NCBI RefSeq assembly: GCF_000497045.1
Contig: NW_015961970.1
Coordinates: forward strand, 992,802 to 1,056,801
DNA: 64,000 nucleotides
Direction of reading: 5' to 3'
From: Kalmanozyma brasiliensis GHG001
Lineage: Eukaryota; Basidiomycota; Ustilaginomycetes; Ustilaginales
The position numbers were made by a program, and so were the translations under genes. Shown in pieces: positions 10,757 through 21,027 of this stretch. Under the pieces are notes generated by a model. The model was not told the origin of the DNA, searched no databases, and saw only the letters and a program-made list of their open reading frames with translations. The stretch's first letter is position 1; every line of letters starts with the position of its first letter.

Positions 10757-11518
10757 TGTTCTTGACAAGGTTCAGTAATCCCGCCGAGCAGGTATCGGAG
10801 ACACCCCTGAAAGCCTTCTCGACCGTTGACCCTCGGAGCACGTAGCTCAAGCCAGCTCGACGATCATCGAGAACTCGTGAGCACGACGGGCTTTGCTGCT
10901 CAAGCCAACTTCAGCGCATCTCGCCCCAGGAGGCTTTCTTGGTCGATTGACGCCAAACGAGTGGCAGCCAAGTGAACAAAGTGCCATTCGCTCGTCGATC
11001 ATTGAAGCGCGCGTGCCCTTGATATCAAAGAGAATGTGGTCATCCAGCGCGAGCCTCTAGCTCGTCGAGGCGTCCGATCCGCTCGATGAGGTGCATTTCC
11101 AATGACGCCAGATTGTTCAAAAGTAGCCCTGCGCTAACAATCCTCGTCCAGGTTGACAGTGCCCGAGACGGCGGCTTTGATCGAGAGCGCACCGATTCAA
11201 TGACGAGAGGGGCTCGGCAAAGCGTCTCCACGACGATCAGCTGAAACCTAGCCGGCGAGTCGATTCCCCGCGCCTTTTTCTTGCTGATCCGCCCAAAATA
11301 TTTTTCGTGCGATTTCTCTCGCGCTGTCACTTTACGCGCCAGTCGCGCTCGCGTTTACACCGCGTCGTGTCACGTGATCCGGCCGCCTTTCGGCTCCAAG
11401 GGCTTCTCAATTGCAGCAGACGCATAAAACTGTGAAAGATGATGCATGGGTTGCAAAAGAGTGTGCAATAGAAATGCTGCTAAGAATTGGGGATGCGAAA
11501 TGGATCGTGGTGTACGTA

Positions 11519-13714
11519 CTAAAGGCTGGCAATGGCTTCGATGACAAGTTCTATCTCCTCCTTGGCATCTCGAGTATCTAGGTGGATAGTGTAGGATCGC
11601 TTCGCTGTGCTCTCTGAAACAAGACCCGAAGCACGGTCGTCGCTCGCACTCTGCTGCACCTCGAGCATCAAGGTTCGGTCCATGGTCCCATCTTCGTGCT
11701 GATCGCTGACAGAGATCAGGCGGGTCGGATCTAGGGGGATGGTTGTCTTCGGACTGCGGTCCGTGGCCGAGCGAGAGAGGATGAGCTGTCGTCCTGTCAC
11801 TGCATACCAGCGCCGCTTCCAATGCACTTCGCCCTCGAGCTGAAGGTTCAGCCATCCCTTCAAGATCGGTGAAGCTCGCGCCTCGGCGTCCATTTCGTTC
11901 TCGTTTCGCAACGCTGTTGTGAGCTCCAGCAAACGCCCCTGGCGATAGCTTTCCCGGGCCGCTTGCTTGGTTCTGAGCTCTCGATCAAGCTGCTCTTTGG
12001 CTTCTGCTTCGGCTCTGAGCTTTGCGATTCGCTCCGCTTGCACTCGCCTCTGAATCTCGTGCTCCTGCTCGAGGCGTTCCGCTTGCTGCTCTCGCCACTC
12101 CTGCTCCTCCCGTCGGCGCATGGCTCGCTCGCGGTCGAGAAGCCGCTGCTGCTCCACCGCCCTTCTGCGCCGCTTCTCGTCCGCTTCCAGCTTGCTTCGC
12201 TCGTATGCGTCCAGCTGGTTGCGCGCCGCCTGCTCCCTCGCCCACTTGGCCCTTCGTACCGCTTCGGCCACCGTCACCTCCTGATAGCCCGTTTCGATGC
12301 CCGAAAGCCGCAGTGTTTCGATTTTGGCTTCTCGATTAGCGACCCGGATCGATGGCTCGGCTGTTCCCGGGGACATGACAGTGTGGACGAGTCGTTCCCG
12401 CAGACCTCGCGTCTGCGCTTGCTCGAAGCTGCTTGCGCTGTGCGACATCCCCACCACAGGCGTCGATCGAACCACGTTCCACATTGCTGGCACACGAGAC
12501 AGCCAGTCAGATGATACCGCGCCCACAGAGCTGTCTCCGTCATCGCTCAAAGGCGGTGTAGGCAGCTCCTTGTCCAAGTTCGAGGACGAGCTGACGCTTC
12601 CCTGCGAGCTTGATGCTGGACATGACTGGACCGGGGCCTCGTGTCCGTTCGAAGTTGTTGAGCTCTCGTACGAGGTTTGACTGGCTGGCGTTCTGCTTGC
12701 ACTCGGCTCGGTCGCCGAAGATTTGCGAGCTTTTGAGCGCGAATCGGCGTAGCTGATGTAAGAAATCTGGCTGTATAAGCTCACGAACGAGTTGCGTGAG
12801 CTCGCTGCTTCAGCATACTCCCAAAGCTGCGAAGACTGAGCGCTGCTACGGATGCTCTCCTGAGCCTCGGAAGTTCTCGGGCGTGCTTCGAGCGTTCTTG
12901 GCGATGGAGGATGTTTCACACTGTGGCTCGGGCTGCTCGGTGGACGCTGCTGCGGTCGTTGCATCACGGCCCCGACGGTGCCACTCCTCTTTCGGCGAGA
13001 GGAGCTACCGCGCTCCGCATGAGCAGCTTTGTAAACGCTTCGCAGCGACTTGCTGCTGATGGAGGGGCGACATGAAGCCACAGAGCCTGAAGGGGATGGA
13101 GGGACCGGAGGAGGAGCGAAAGGAGGCGGAGGAGCAAGCGGAGGCGTCACCGCGCGTCGTGGAGTACGAGGGGTTGGAGGCTTAAGCAGGTCCTGCTGCT
13201 CGGCTTGTAGTTGCTTCATGACTTGATCCCTGATGATCTCGTCGGCACGGAGACGCTCTTGTTCGTTCGAGAGCTGCTTCCTCTCTTCGTCTGAGAGGCG
13301 TCGGGCGTAGCGTCGCAATGTCTTGTTTCGCTTGACATCGCTCAGAGTGAAAGGCTGAAGAGGCCCTTCCAAAGCAACTTGTGCCGTGTCGGCTGCATTT
13401 GATGCGGTGTCTGAGAAACCTTCAGCGGCAGTCGGGACAGGTGGAAGCTCTCTCTCGCAGGTCAGTCTCGGAGTCGACTGATCGCGAAGTGAAGGTGCCC
13501 CACTCGAAGCTGGCGAGTCCAGAGTCGGTCCGATGTCGATCATGATCCCCGGGCTGGCGGCTTCAGTTTGATCTGCAAGGGTGGCCGGAGAGCTTACTGA
13601 AGTTGGGAGGCTGTCGTGATTTCGATAGGAGGCACTGTAATCGATTGCTGGCTGGTGGGCGGCAGCTGGGGCGCTTGATTCGGAAGCGTTGGCGGGCGAC
13701 AGATCCTGCGACAT
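11519..13714 (-). CDS. coiled-coil protein with C-terminal PH domain
   Basis: This ORF of 731 aa has three parts. The N-terminal part is disordered and Ser/Pro-rich, with a Pro-rich patch (PPLAPPPPFAPPPVPPSPSG) near residue 195. A long Arg/Glu/Gln-rich coiled coil spans about residues 490-610 (for example RRRAVEQQRLLDRERAMRRR). A C-terminal pleckstrin-homology-like domain spans about residues 617-729, starting ILKGWLNLQLEGEVHWKRRW, with the aromatic-basic pattern KRRWYAV and a final amphipathic helix. PH domains bind phosphoinositides or proteins, so a cortical or membrane adaptor role is plausible, but that is inference. I recognise no specific orthologue. Confidence 0.8.
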   Translation of the reverse strand: MSQDLSPANASESSAPAAAHQPAIDYSASYRNHDSLPTSVSSPATLADQTEAASPGIMIDIGPTLDSPASSGAPSLRDQSTPRLTCERELPPVPTAAEGFSDTASNAADTAQVALEGPLQPFTLSDVKRNKTLRRYARRLSDEERKQLSNEQERLRADEIIRDQVMKQLQAEQQDLLKPPTPRTPRRAVTPPLAPPPPFAPPPVPPSPSGSVASCRPSISSKSLRSVYKAAHAERGSSSRRKRSGTVGAVMQRPQQRPPSSPSHSVKHPPSPRTLEARPRTSEAQESIRSSAQSSQLWEYAEAASSRNSFVSLYSQISYISYADSRSKARKSSATEPSASRTPASQTSYESSTTSNGHEAPVQSCPASSSQGSVSSSSNLDKELPTPPLSDDGDSSVGAVSSDWLSRVPAMWNVVRSTPVVGMSHSASSFEQAQTRGLRERLVHTVMSPGTAEPSIRVANREAKIETLRLSGIETGYQEVTVAEAVRRAKWAREQAARNQLDAYERSKLEADEKRRRRAVEQQRLLDRERAMRRREEQEWREQQAERLEQEHEIQRRVQAERIAKLRAEAEAKEQLDRELRTKQAARESYRQGRLLELTTALRNENEMDAEARASPILKGWLNLQLEGEVHWKRRWYAVTGRQLILSRSATDRSPKTTIPLDPTRLISVSDQHEDGTMDRTLMLEVQQSASDDRASGLVSESTAKRSYTIHLDTRDAKEEIELVIEAIASL

Positions 13715-15836
13715 TATATTTGAAGAGCTGCTGTCGGCGATGTCATTCGATCGTACGGATACGTGTCAATGCCTTTGATGGTCGACAAGGAATGACGTGT
13801 CGGTTCCTGTCTGCGTCGTCGATGCTTATGCTTCGTCGGCGGACGATTGCTCTACGGGTGATCCAACGTGCGAGCGGTCTGAGCCGAGCCGCTCGAATTT
13901 ACCTTATCGGCCTGCCTGAAGAGGGTTTAGTGGATGGTGGGGACACGGCATGGCAGTCGAGAATCGGGTTATGTAGCGAGTCGAGGTCGGCCGATGCTCA
14001 GCTACGCTGGAGAACGGCTTGATCGTCTGATGCGACAGCATCTGGCAGAAGCACTTTGCTAGCTCCGCACATCTCGAAGCAACAGGTCGGCATCCTGCTG
14101 CCTTCCGTCGGCGGGTCTTCCCATCGATGGTCACCGATTCGATGGCCGCGTGACAGTCCCTTTTGGATCAGCGCAATGACCCACTCGAGTCTGTACGGAC
14201 GACGCAGAGCCAAGCGGCGCAAGATCCGCTTCGGAGAGTCACTTTGCCTGAGCGGAAGCGAAGGAACAGCATCCGTGCTGCGTACCCATCGAAGGATGCT
14301 GTTGGAAGCTTGGTCAGGATCTGGGCGTAAGGCTTGAAAGTCCGCCCTGGACCGGTGCCACATGGGAGAACCAGTCGACCCTCACCTGTTGTCTGCTTCC
14401 ACCAAGCAGGGATCGTCCTGCATGCCGGTGCATGCTGCTGGCTGCAGTGGTGTGCGGGTCAAAAGGAGGATCCTTTGCCGATGGACTGCGCCGTTGTGTG
14501 GGTTCTTCTGTGGAACTGTCACGGTGACTTTTCAAGGTCAGCCGATGCACCGTTGATCCTGTTGCTCTTGAGCGTGTTTTTCTTTTGGATTCACAAGCGG
14601 CGCTTGAAAATGGGCGCACAAGTTAAGCACATGGTTGTCTGATCGTCTCTACGCCGAGCAGTGATGGCACTCTATCACAAGTCGTTACTTCCTCCCAGTT
14701 ACTATCACGGAGGTGAAAGCAAAGGACCACGAACGTGGACGGCGTAGAGAGTTTGGCTTGGCTACGTAGGGGAGCTTAGTTCCTTGACAACCGGCTTCTC
14801 ATGTCCGCCCTGCCTCTCAAACCATCACAACGGACTGTGTGACCTCGCCTTTCTGCGATTGGGGATCAGCATGTACGCCGCCGAAGCGAGAGGGGAGCAG
14901 GCTTCGGTCGAGTGCGCCCATGGTGGGGCAAAGTGGCGCTTGTGACTGGTGTTGGGCGTTTGTTGTCCGGCAAGCTGCGCTCACAGCCGAGTGAAACCGC
15001 TCTGCAGCTGGTAAGCTTGGACGCGTTCCTCGACTGAGCTCGGCTAAGTTAAGCCAGGCCTTGCTGTCTGTTTGCGCACCGCTGTTGAATCTCAGACAGA
15101 CACTTCGATCAGCCCCTTTTCGACCACGATGAGCTGTTGACGCTGCTGCCCTGCGCAGACCAACATCGACGACTTTGGCAATCCCACCAGGCCCCTGCTG
15201 ACATGACGCGTAACGCACAACAATGGACTGCATCCAGATTACCGCTTACCGCATTGATCGTTCTCTGGAGCAATGCAGGTACAGAGACAGATCATGCCGG
15301 TACTGTTGGGTATGTCCGGCAAAGGTGGCAATATCCGTGAAGGATATGCAATCCGTACCGAAGCGCAAGCTCTGCCCTTTGCCAAATGAAGTCGACCCTC
15401 GCACTGCTCTCGTCAGGCTGCATCCCCATCGTCTCCCTCCGGTCATGAACCTTCTCACGATGCCCACACTCTCATCAGCAAGCAGCGTCAGTTCAGGGAA
15501 CCAAAGTACTGCTAGGTCAAATGATGACAGGAATCGGCGCAGTGGGACAACTGCTCAGGAGCGGTAGGACAACCAACGGCAGGCTGAGCCTAGACTGCAC
15601 CAAATGATGCTGCCTCCTCCTCCGGTATATGGGCACGACAATGACCCACGACCCATTTCATCTCTGTCGTTGCGTGATAGCGCTTTCCGATGCCGTACGG
15701 ACCGGTGACGAGCCAGGGGCGACGGTCAGGTATCCATCACTCGGTCTATTCACAGACGCCTCTCTTCAGCGAGCTCAAGTACCGTTCTCCTCTCATCATC
15801 ACAGCAGTGCAGCAGATAATATCCCATTGTGTCACA
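13715..15836. other. intergenic, 2.1 kb
   Basis: This region lies between the PH-domain gene start and the Ser-rich ORF. Several ORFs of 60-140 aa occur on both strands, but none has a recognisable motif, a clear codon bias or a plausible splice partner. No tRNA or repeat was found by eye. Confidence 0.5.
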
Positions 15837-16622
15837 ATGGACGGTCTCGGTTTCATCGCCAGCATGCATGCAACCATGCTCGACTCGCAGGAACCACATT
15901 CCGTCTTACTAAGACCCATCAGACGCAAGTCTCACGGTGCATCTGGCGGTTCCATCTCGCTCAAAGCCAAGGGCCTCGTCAACAGAAGCAAGAGCATATT
16001 TTCGTCTTCTTCGAGCTCTTCTTCTACAGCAGGTCCGAGAAGTTCGATCTCTTCTTTCCGTTCTCGCAGCGATCACAGCGATACCGGCGGTCGATCGCAT
16101 CCTCAGAGTCATGTTCTTCAGGACCCGCCGGTCTCGCCAAAGCAAACGACTGGCGGCCAGGGTCAGCAGCATTGGACAATGTCTCCCCCTTCCATCAACT
16201 GCCATGACTCGCTCGATCTCAGCGGTAGAGTTCGAAGGAAGGAGCCTCGATATAAGAAGCCATACGAGTCGAGCTGGATCTCGAGCCTCATCGACAGCGC
16301 ATACACCTCCACGCCCGAGTCCTCGCCTTCCAGCGGATCACACTGGGACTTGGATCTCAGCCGCGACTCGCTGATTGAGCCCAGTCGAGCTTCAAGCATT
16401 CTGGACTACGACCTGGAGGAGTTGCCACACGAGCAATCGATCTTGCCACTGTCTCAGCCTATCGACCTGTCATCAGCCAGTTCATCAATCGTTGCGCCGC
16501 GTGCATGCTCACTCGATCGGGACTGTGAGCGGTCATGGCAGGCAGATCACGGCGAGCCAGCGCAACCACAGCTTATTCCGCAAGCATATGTTACTGTTGT
16601 ACATTGCACAGCATCGAGCTAG
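15837..16622 (+). CDS. Ser-rich hypothetical protein
   Basis: The frame encodes 261 aa from ATG 15837 (context cacaATGG). An in-frame ATG at 15690 would give 310 aa, but its extra segment looks non-coding. The protein starts MDGLGFIASMHATMLDS, then has a basic segment (RPIRRKSHG), an unbroken Ser run (SSSSSSSS), and a conserved-looking block RYKKPYESSWISSLIDSAYTS followed by SP-rich and acidic stretches. It is probably disordered, with no signal peptide or membrane helix. I do not recognise it. The PYESSWISSLIDSAY block resembles a short linear motif and is the best handle for a homology search. Its TAG stop overlaps the stop of the convergent GPATCH1 gene. Confidence 0.6.
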   Translation: MDGLGFIASMHATMLDSQEPHSVLLRPIRRKSHGASGGSISLKAKGLVNRSKSIFSSSSSSSSTAGPRSSISSFRSRSDHSDTGGRSHPQSHVLQDPPVSPKQTTGGQGQQHWTMSPPSINCHDSLDLSGRVRRKEPRYKKPYESSWISSLIDSAYTSTPESSPSSGSHWDLDLSRDSLIEPSRASSILDYDLEELPHEQSILPLSQPIDLSSASSSIVAPRACSLDRDCERSWQADHGEPAQPQLIPQAYVTVVHCTASS

Positions 16623-18919
16623 AACAGATCCGATGCCTTCACTCGAGCCTTGACCTTGCTCTTCGCTGTTCCGCTTGGCTTCTCCATCGCCCCCTCATCC
16701 GCATCACCGTCGTCAAAGTCAAACGTGAGCAGCGCCTTCTTCGCCGCCTTATCCTTCTTGCGTTTCTTCTCGCCTTGCGTCTGCGCTGCTGCGCCCTTCC
16801 CTCCGTCGTGTTCGGCATCTTTGCGCTTCGACCGCGCTTGAAACACCACGCCTGCTCCAGCGTCCGGGTTCTGCATCTTGGGCTTGGCCGTCAAATCGGC
16901 GTCTTCCGCACCAGAGGTCTCTTCGTCGGAAGCAAAGATGGCCTTGTACACATCGATCGAAGGCTTCACGTAGGTGAGCGTGTCGTGGCCCTGTCGATCG
17001 TCGTCGCCTAGACCGACAGTGGTCTCCTCGCTAGCCTCCTCGGATGTAAGCGACGTGCGGGAGGCGTTTTGCGAAGAGAACCCCGCATCGAGTGACAGCG
17101 GTGTCGGAGCGGAAGCGAGCGCCTTGAGCTGCTCCTTGCTTCGCTCCCAATGCTGATAAACCCGGATCGACTTGGATCTCGCCACCTTGTTCGAGCCGTA
17201 GAACGGATCCGGGTCGTCATTCAGGTCCGGCCTCGTCGCTGAACTCGCATTTGTCACCAACCCCTCATCCCTTTGCTTGCGGGTCGACGCAGGCTCCGGC
17301 ACGCCAAATCGCTTGCAGAGCAGCCTCTCTGGCGCCCACGTTTCCATTGTGCGTGTCAAATGCCCAAAGTTGCCCATCTTGGCTGCCTGCTGTGCTGTCG
17401 AGAGCTGCCTCTGCGGCTCGATGGGTTCTTCTGGAAGATCGGTCGACGAGGAAGCGGGTGCGGGCTGTCGTAGGCCAGGCGTGCTGCTCGTCCCGCGCGT
17501 CTCGTGCTCCATCACTGCCGCGCTCGCCGGCGCGAATCGACTCGCGATGGCCGCACTCATGGGTCGGAACATCGATGCGCTCTTGGCGAACTCCCGAAGC
17601 TCGTTGGAGAATTGCTCGGCCGTCAGCTCCCGAGGCACCTGCAGCCGCATCGCCCGCTCCGACGCCGGCTCGAGTTGACCTTTGAGATACGTCTCGTAGC
17701 GATTCTGCTTGGCAGCGTCCACGCCAAAGGGTGCAAAACCCACCAGAGCCTGCTTGGCGGTGACTGCTTCGAGTCGCGGGCACTCCACGTACTGCAGCGA
17801 TGGTAGCGACGCAGATGAGGGCAGAGCGGCGTTTGACTGAGCAGCGAGCCGTTCTTGCGCTTTAGCCGAGAGGAAGGCGGCGATGTTGGGCGGAGGACCG
17901 GGAATCTTTGCTTCTCCAAGCAGCTGCCCTCGCGTCGAGGGCGTCATGACGGTGGTCTTGCTGTCGAGTTGAGGGTCATAGCGAGACCAGACGCGGTTTG
18001 GGTCTGGTTGCCATCCTGGCGGTACTGGTGAGGCGGGGAAGGATGGCTCGGGTGGAAGTGGCTGACGGGCCAGATGGAAGCCGGAGAGTACGGGACGGCC
18101 GTCTGACCAGACATCTTCCTCATCTTCCGAGGCAGCTTGTGCGACTGCGCCTGTCGTTTGTTCTGCTTCGTGGGTCTTCGAAAGCGTCTGAGCGAGCGTC
18201 GGGGCGTCTTGATAACCCAATCCTTTCCTTGTGCGCTGCTGCGTTGCCAATGAATGAGTAGCTCTGACGGGAACTGTGTGCGTATGCTCCAACGTGACTC
18301 TCGACGAGCTCGCTATCGACTCAGAGCGACCTATTGAGCTCCCCACCCTCCCCTTCTTCTTCTCGTCCACCCTCGAGCCCATTTCTTCCCCCTCCTTCCA
18401 CCCCATCTTCCTCAGCAGCTTGTACCCCAACTCTTCATCTCCACCGCCGTCCACATCCAAACTGTCCCCCTTAGCCTTCTCACCCCCTCTCAGCCCGGCA
18501 ATCTGATTCAACCCCACCTCCTCTCCGCGCCTCGCCTCGACCCGCTGCACCTGCTTCCAGTCATCTAGATCTTCCTCGTCCATGAAGTCCTCCACTCTTC
18601 CTCCTACAACCTTCATCTCCTCTGCTCTGCCCTTATCCTTTCTGCTGGAGCGAAAGCTGCCTGGCGTCCACCCTTCTTTGGACCCGACCGTATTGAAGTA
18701 GCCCGCGCTCCAGCCGCCGGTGAAGGCGCCGTGAAAGCGCCTCCGTCCCTGAGCATCACGCGCTTCCTGCTGCCAGATGGGCTTGTGTTCATCTTGGTCC
18801 TTCTTGGCGGAAGACAGCGAGGGGAGGGGGGTGCCGATAACGCAGAGGGAGGTGGTCAGGGTCGAGAGGGTGTCTGGTGACAGGGCGCGCTGGTTGCGCC
18901 TCAGACGATCGGTTGCCAT
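16619..18919 (-). CDS. G-patch domain protein, GPATCH1/TGH family
   Basis: This ORF of 766 aa has the N-terminal TGH/DUF1604 block (STLTTSLCVIGTPLPSL, then RRRFHGAFTGGWSAGYFNTVGSKEGWTPGSF, then FMDEEDLDDW). A G-patch (LGYKLLRKMGWKEGEEMG) follows near residue 165. The C-terminal half carries RFGVPEP and DPFYGSNKVARSKSIRVYQHWERSKEQL, typical of the family, and the extreme C-terminus is Lys-rich like a nuclear localisation signal. GPATCH1/TOUGH proteins act in pre-mRNA splicing, where the G-patch recruits and activates a DEAH helicase. A splicing role here follows from the family. Confidence 0.87.
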   Translation of the reverse strand: MATDRLRRNQRALSPDTLSTLTTSLCVIGTPLPSLSSAKKDQDEHKPIWQQEARDAQGRRRFHGAFTGGWSAGYFNTVGSKEGWTPGSFRSSRKDKGRAEEMKVVGGRVEDFMDEEDLDDWKQVQRVEARRGEEVGLNQIAGLRGGEKAKGDSLDVDGGGDEELGYKLLRKMGWKEGEEMGSRVDEKKKGRVGSSIGRSESIASSSRVTLEHTHTVPVRATHSLATQQRTRKGLGYQDAPTLAQTLSKTHEAEQTTGAVAQAASEDEEDVWSDGRPVLSGFHLARQPLPPEPSFPASPVPPGWQPDPNRVWSRYDPQLDSKTTVMTPSTRGQLLGEAKIPGPPPNIAAFLSAKAQERLAAQSNAALPSSASLPSLQYVECPRLEAVTAKQALVGFAPFGVDAAKQNRYETYLKGQLEPASERAMRLQVPRELTAEQFSNELREFAKSASMFRPMSAAIASRFAPASAAVMEHETRGTSSTPGLRQPAPASSSTDLPEEPIEPQRQLSTAQQAAKMGNFGHLTRTMETWAPERLLCKRFGVPEPASTRKQRDEGLVTNASSATRPDLNDDPDPFYGSNKVARSKSIRVYQHWERSKEQLKALASAPTPLSLDAGFSSQNASRTSLTSEEASEETTVGLGDDDRQGHDTLTYVKPSIDVYKAIFASDEETSGAEDADLTAKPKMQNPDAGAGVVFQARSKRKDAEHDGGKGAAAQTQGEKKRKKDKAAKKALLTFDFDDGDADEGAMEKPSGTAKSKVKARVKASDLF

Positions 18920-19554
18920 CCTGACCCCTATGCTATGCGCTCAGCTTACGCCATTGTCTTGTGGGTGGATAGCATGGCGATCTATTGTCGCCAACTTCTG
19001 GTCATATGGAGCCTTGATGGTCGGTGTTACTGTACCGGCAAAGGGGGAGACAAAGAGTCCGTGAGTGTGGGAGCAAAGGGTCCTCGAAAGCAGCAGTGTT
19101 GGTGTGGAGGCTGAACATCTTTCGGCCGAGAGAAACTGCGACCACCCTGGCCGGTGGCGACTCTTCCCCCTGCTGGAGTCAGGCGCAGGCCGTCCCGCGA
19201 CCTCAATGAGGCTCGAAGAACTGAAAGATTCACACAGCGGAACGCACATCGAGAATGGCAATCTCTCGGGTCCGCTAGCCATCGGAGCTGCTGGTAGGTC
19301 AGCTTTGGCTTTGGAGCTTGCGCGATGTGTGACTCTGCGCCGAGATCTCGTTCGGCATCTCACAAGGCGGCACAGGCGAACACAGACAAAGACAGAGGGT
19401 TGTAGTAGCTTGGAGAAGATGACATTTACAGAGAGCTTGTTGTATGAAGCGGTCCTGGTCCTGACGGACCTTGAGTGGGTTTCTATGCATGTAGGATGCC
19501 TGAAAAAACTTCAGTAAGAATGTTGGTGGATGAGGCATGCGCTGAGACGCGCGC
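18920..19554. other. intergenic, 0.6 kb
   Basis: This holds the promoter of the G-patch gene and the 3' flank of the desaturase gene. No distinct features were seen. Confidence 0.6.
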
Positions 19555-21027
19555 TTACTCGGACATGGCGATGCCAGAGTCCGAGGCGTAAGCGCTGTCA
19601 GGCGCAATGCGGCGGTGGGGGACACCGTCAACAGTGCGGTAGAAAGCGACCTGGTCGTTCTCGTCAACGAACTTGCACACGTTGATGCTGTTCCAGAGCG
19701 CCTTGAAGATGTTCTCCTCGCTCTTGACGTAGTGGTGGCCGAGACGCTGCTTGAGCGCCTCGGTGGCCTCCCAGGCGTTGTAGTGAGGGATCTTGGACGA
19801 GATGTGGTGGAGGACGTGGGTCTCGGCAATGCCGTGGAAGAGGTAAGGGCCGACGGGGCCGAGCCAGTTGCGGTCGATGGTGCAAAGGGCGCCACGAGGG
19901 AAGGTCCAAGCCTCAGCCTTGTAGTGGGGCAGAGCAGGGTCGGTGTGCTGGAGGTAGGTGATCATGACCAGCCAGTTGTTGCACCAGAGGTAAGGAATGA
20001 CGTAGTAGCGGAAGACATCCGAGAAGCCACCCTTGGAGAGCATGCCCCAGGCGGTAAGAGAACCGAGAGTAATGGCAATGCCGAGGTCCGAGATAAGAAT
20101 CTGCGAGCGGTGACGCTTGTCAAAGATGATGGCATCGGGGTTGAAGTGGTTGGTGCCCTTGGGGTAGTGGAGCTGACCAGACGAGTTCTTGAGCAGGTAC
20201 ATGGGCCAGCCGAAAAGCTGCTGGACAAAGATGTAGACGAGGTTGTACAGGGGAGCGTCCTCGAGAGTCTCGGCGAGCCACTCGCCAAAGGTCTCCTCGA
20301 CCTTGACGGCACCGACCTCCTGCTCAACGGCGTCCTCGTCGTTCGAGTCGTCGCCCGACTTGGGAGCGGGCTGGAGGGGGAGCTTGCCGCGCTGCTGACG
20401 GGTGCGGGGCACAAAGACCTCGTCACGGGTAAGGTGACCGGTGGCGGCGTGGTGGCGGGCGTGCGAGATCCTCCACGAGTGGTAGGGCACAAGAAGAGCC
20501 GAGTGGAGGACCCAGCCGACGGCGTTGTTGAGCGTCTTGCTGGTGCTGAAGCTCTGGTGGCCGCACTCGTGAGCAATGACCCAGACACCGGTGAAGACCA
20601 TTCCCTGAAGGATCCAGTAGACGGACCAGGCGGCAAAGCGAGTGAGCGCCTGCTGGATACCGACGGAAACGAAAGGAGAAAGAGCGTTGGACTTGAGGCC
20701 AGAGAAGGTGCTAGCGACGGTAGGGTCGATGTAAGAGGCGGCGAAACCAAGAGCGGCGATCATGGCAAAGTCGGCAAAGACGTAGGTGAACGACTTGAAG
20801 GCCGATCGCTCGAAGCAGTGGGCAGGGATGGCCGAGAGCAGGTCCTTGACGGTGTACATGGGAACGTCGAAGGTGGGAATGTCCTTCTCGTCGTACACAG
20901 CAGCCTTGCGGTGCGAGTATCGCACGCTTTCGGTCTTGGTAGCCTTGTTAACGGCGGGGGCGGCAGCGCCCTTCTTGCCAGCGCGCTGACCGGCAGCGGT
21001 GACGTTGGCAGCAACAGCGGACGACAT
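19555..21027 (-). CDS. fad2: delta-12 (omega-6) fatty acid desaturase
   Basis: This ORF of 490 aa is an ER membrane di-iron desaturase that converts oleate to linoleate. The three His boxes are intact: HECGH at about residues 152-156, HARHH at 189-193 and HVLHH at 404-408. Hydrophobic stretches between them fit the four-helix desaturase topology. An acidic insertion (SGDDSNDEDAVEQEVGAVKVEE) sits between boxes two and three. The N-terminus is Ala/Lys-rich without a cleavable signal, as usual for this family. Desaturases of delta-12 and omega-3 specificity share these motifs; delta-12 is the more likely call. The start MSSAVAANVTAAG has a good context, and the long opposite-strand ORF is a shadow. 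Confidence 0.88.
   Translation of the reverse strand: MSSAVAANVTAAGQRAGKKGAAAPAVNKATKTESVRYSHRKAAVYDEKDIPTFDVPMYTVKDLLSAIPAHCFERSAFKSFTYVFADFAMIAALGFAASYIDPTVASTFSGLKSNALSPFVSVGIQQALTRFAAWSVYWILQGMVFTGVWVIAHECGHQSFSTSKTLNNAVGWVLHSALLVPYHSWRISHARHHAATGHLTRDEVFVPRTRQQRGKLPLQPAPKSGDDSNDEDAVEQEVGAVKVEETFGEWLAETLEDAPLYNLVYIFVQQLFGWPMYLLKNSSGQLHYPKGTNHFNPDAIIFDKRHRSQILISDLGIAITLGSLTAWGMLSKGGFSDVFRYYVIPYLWCNNWLVMITYLQHTDPALPHYKAEAWTFPRGALCTIDRNWLGPVGPYLFHGIAETHVLHHISSKIPHYNAWEATEALKQRLGHHYVKSEENIFKALWNSINVCKFVDENDQVAFYRTVDGVPHRRIAPDSAYASDSGIAMSE

Larger units (their letters stand above)
9484..11518. other. intergenic, 2.0 kb, with assembly gap
   Basis: This lies between the forkhead start and the 3' end of the PH-domain gene, so it holds the forkhead promoter/5' UTR. 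It contains a GGT/GTG-rich stretch near 9660-9680 and a (CT)n tract running into Ns. Short ORFs here have no recognisable domains. Confidence 0.55.
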
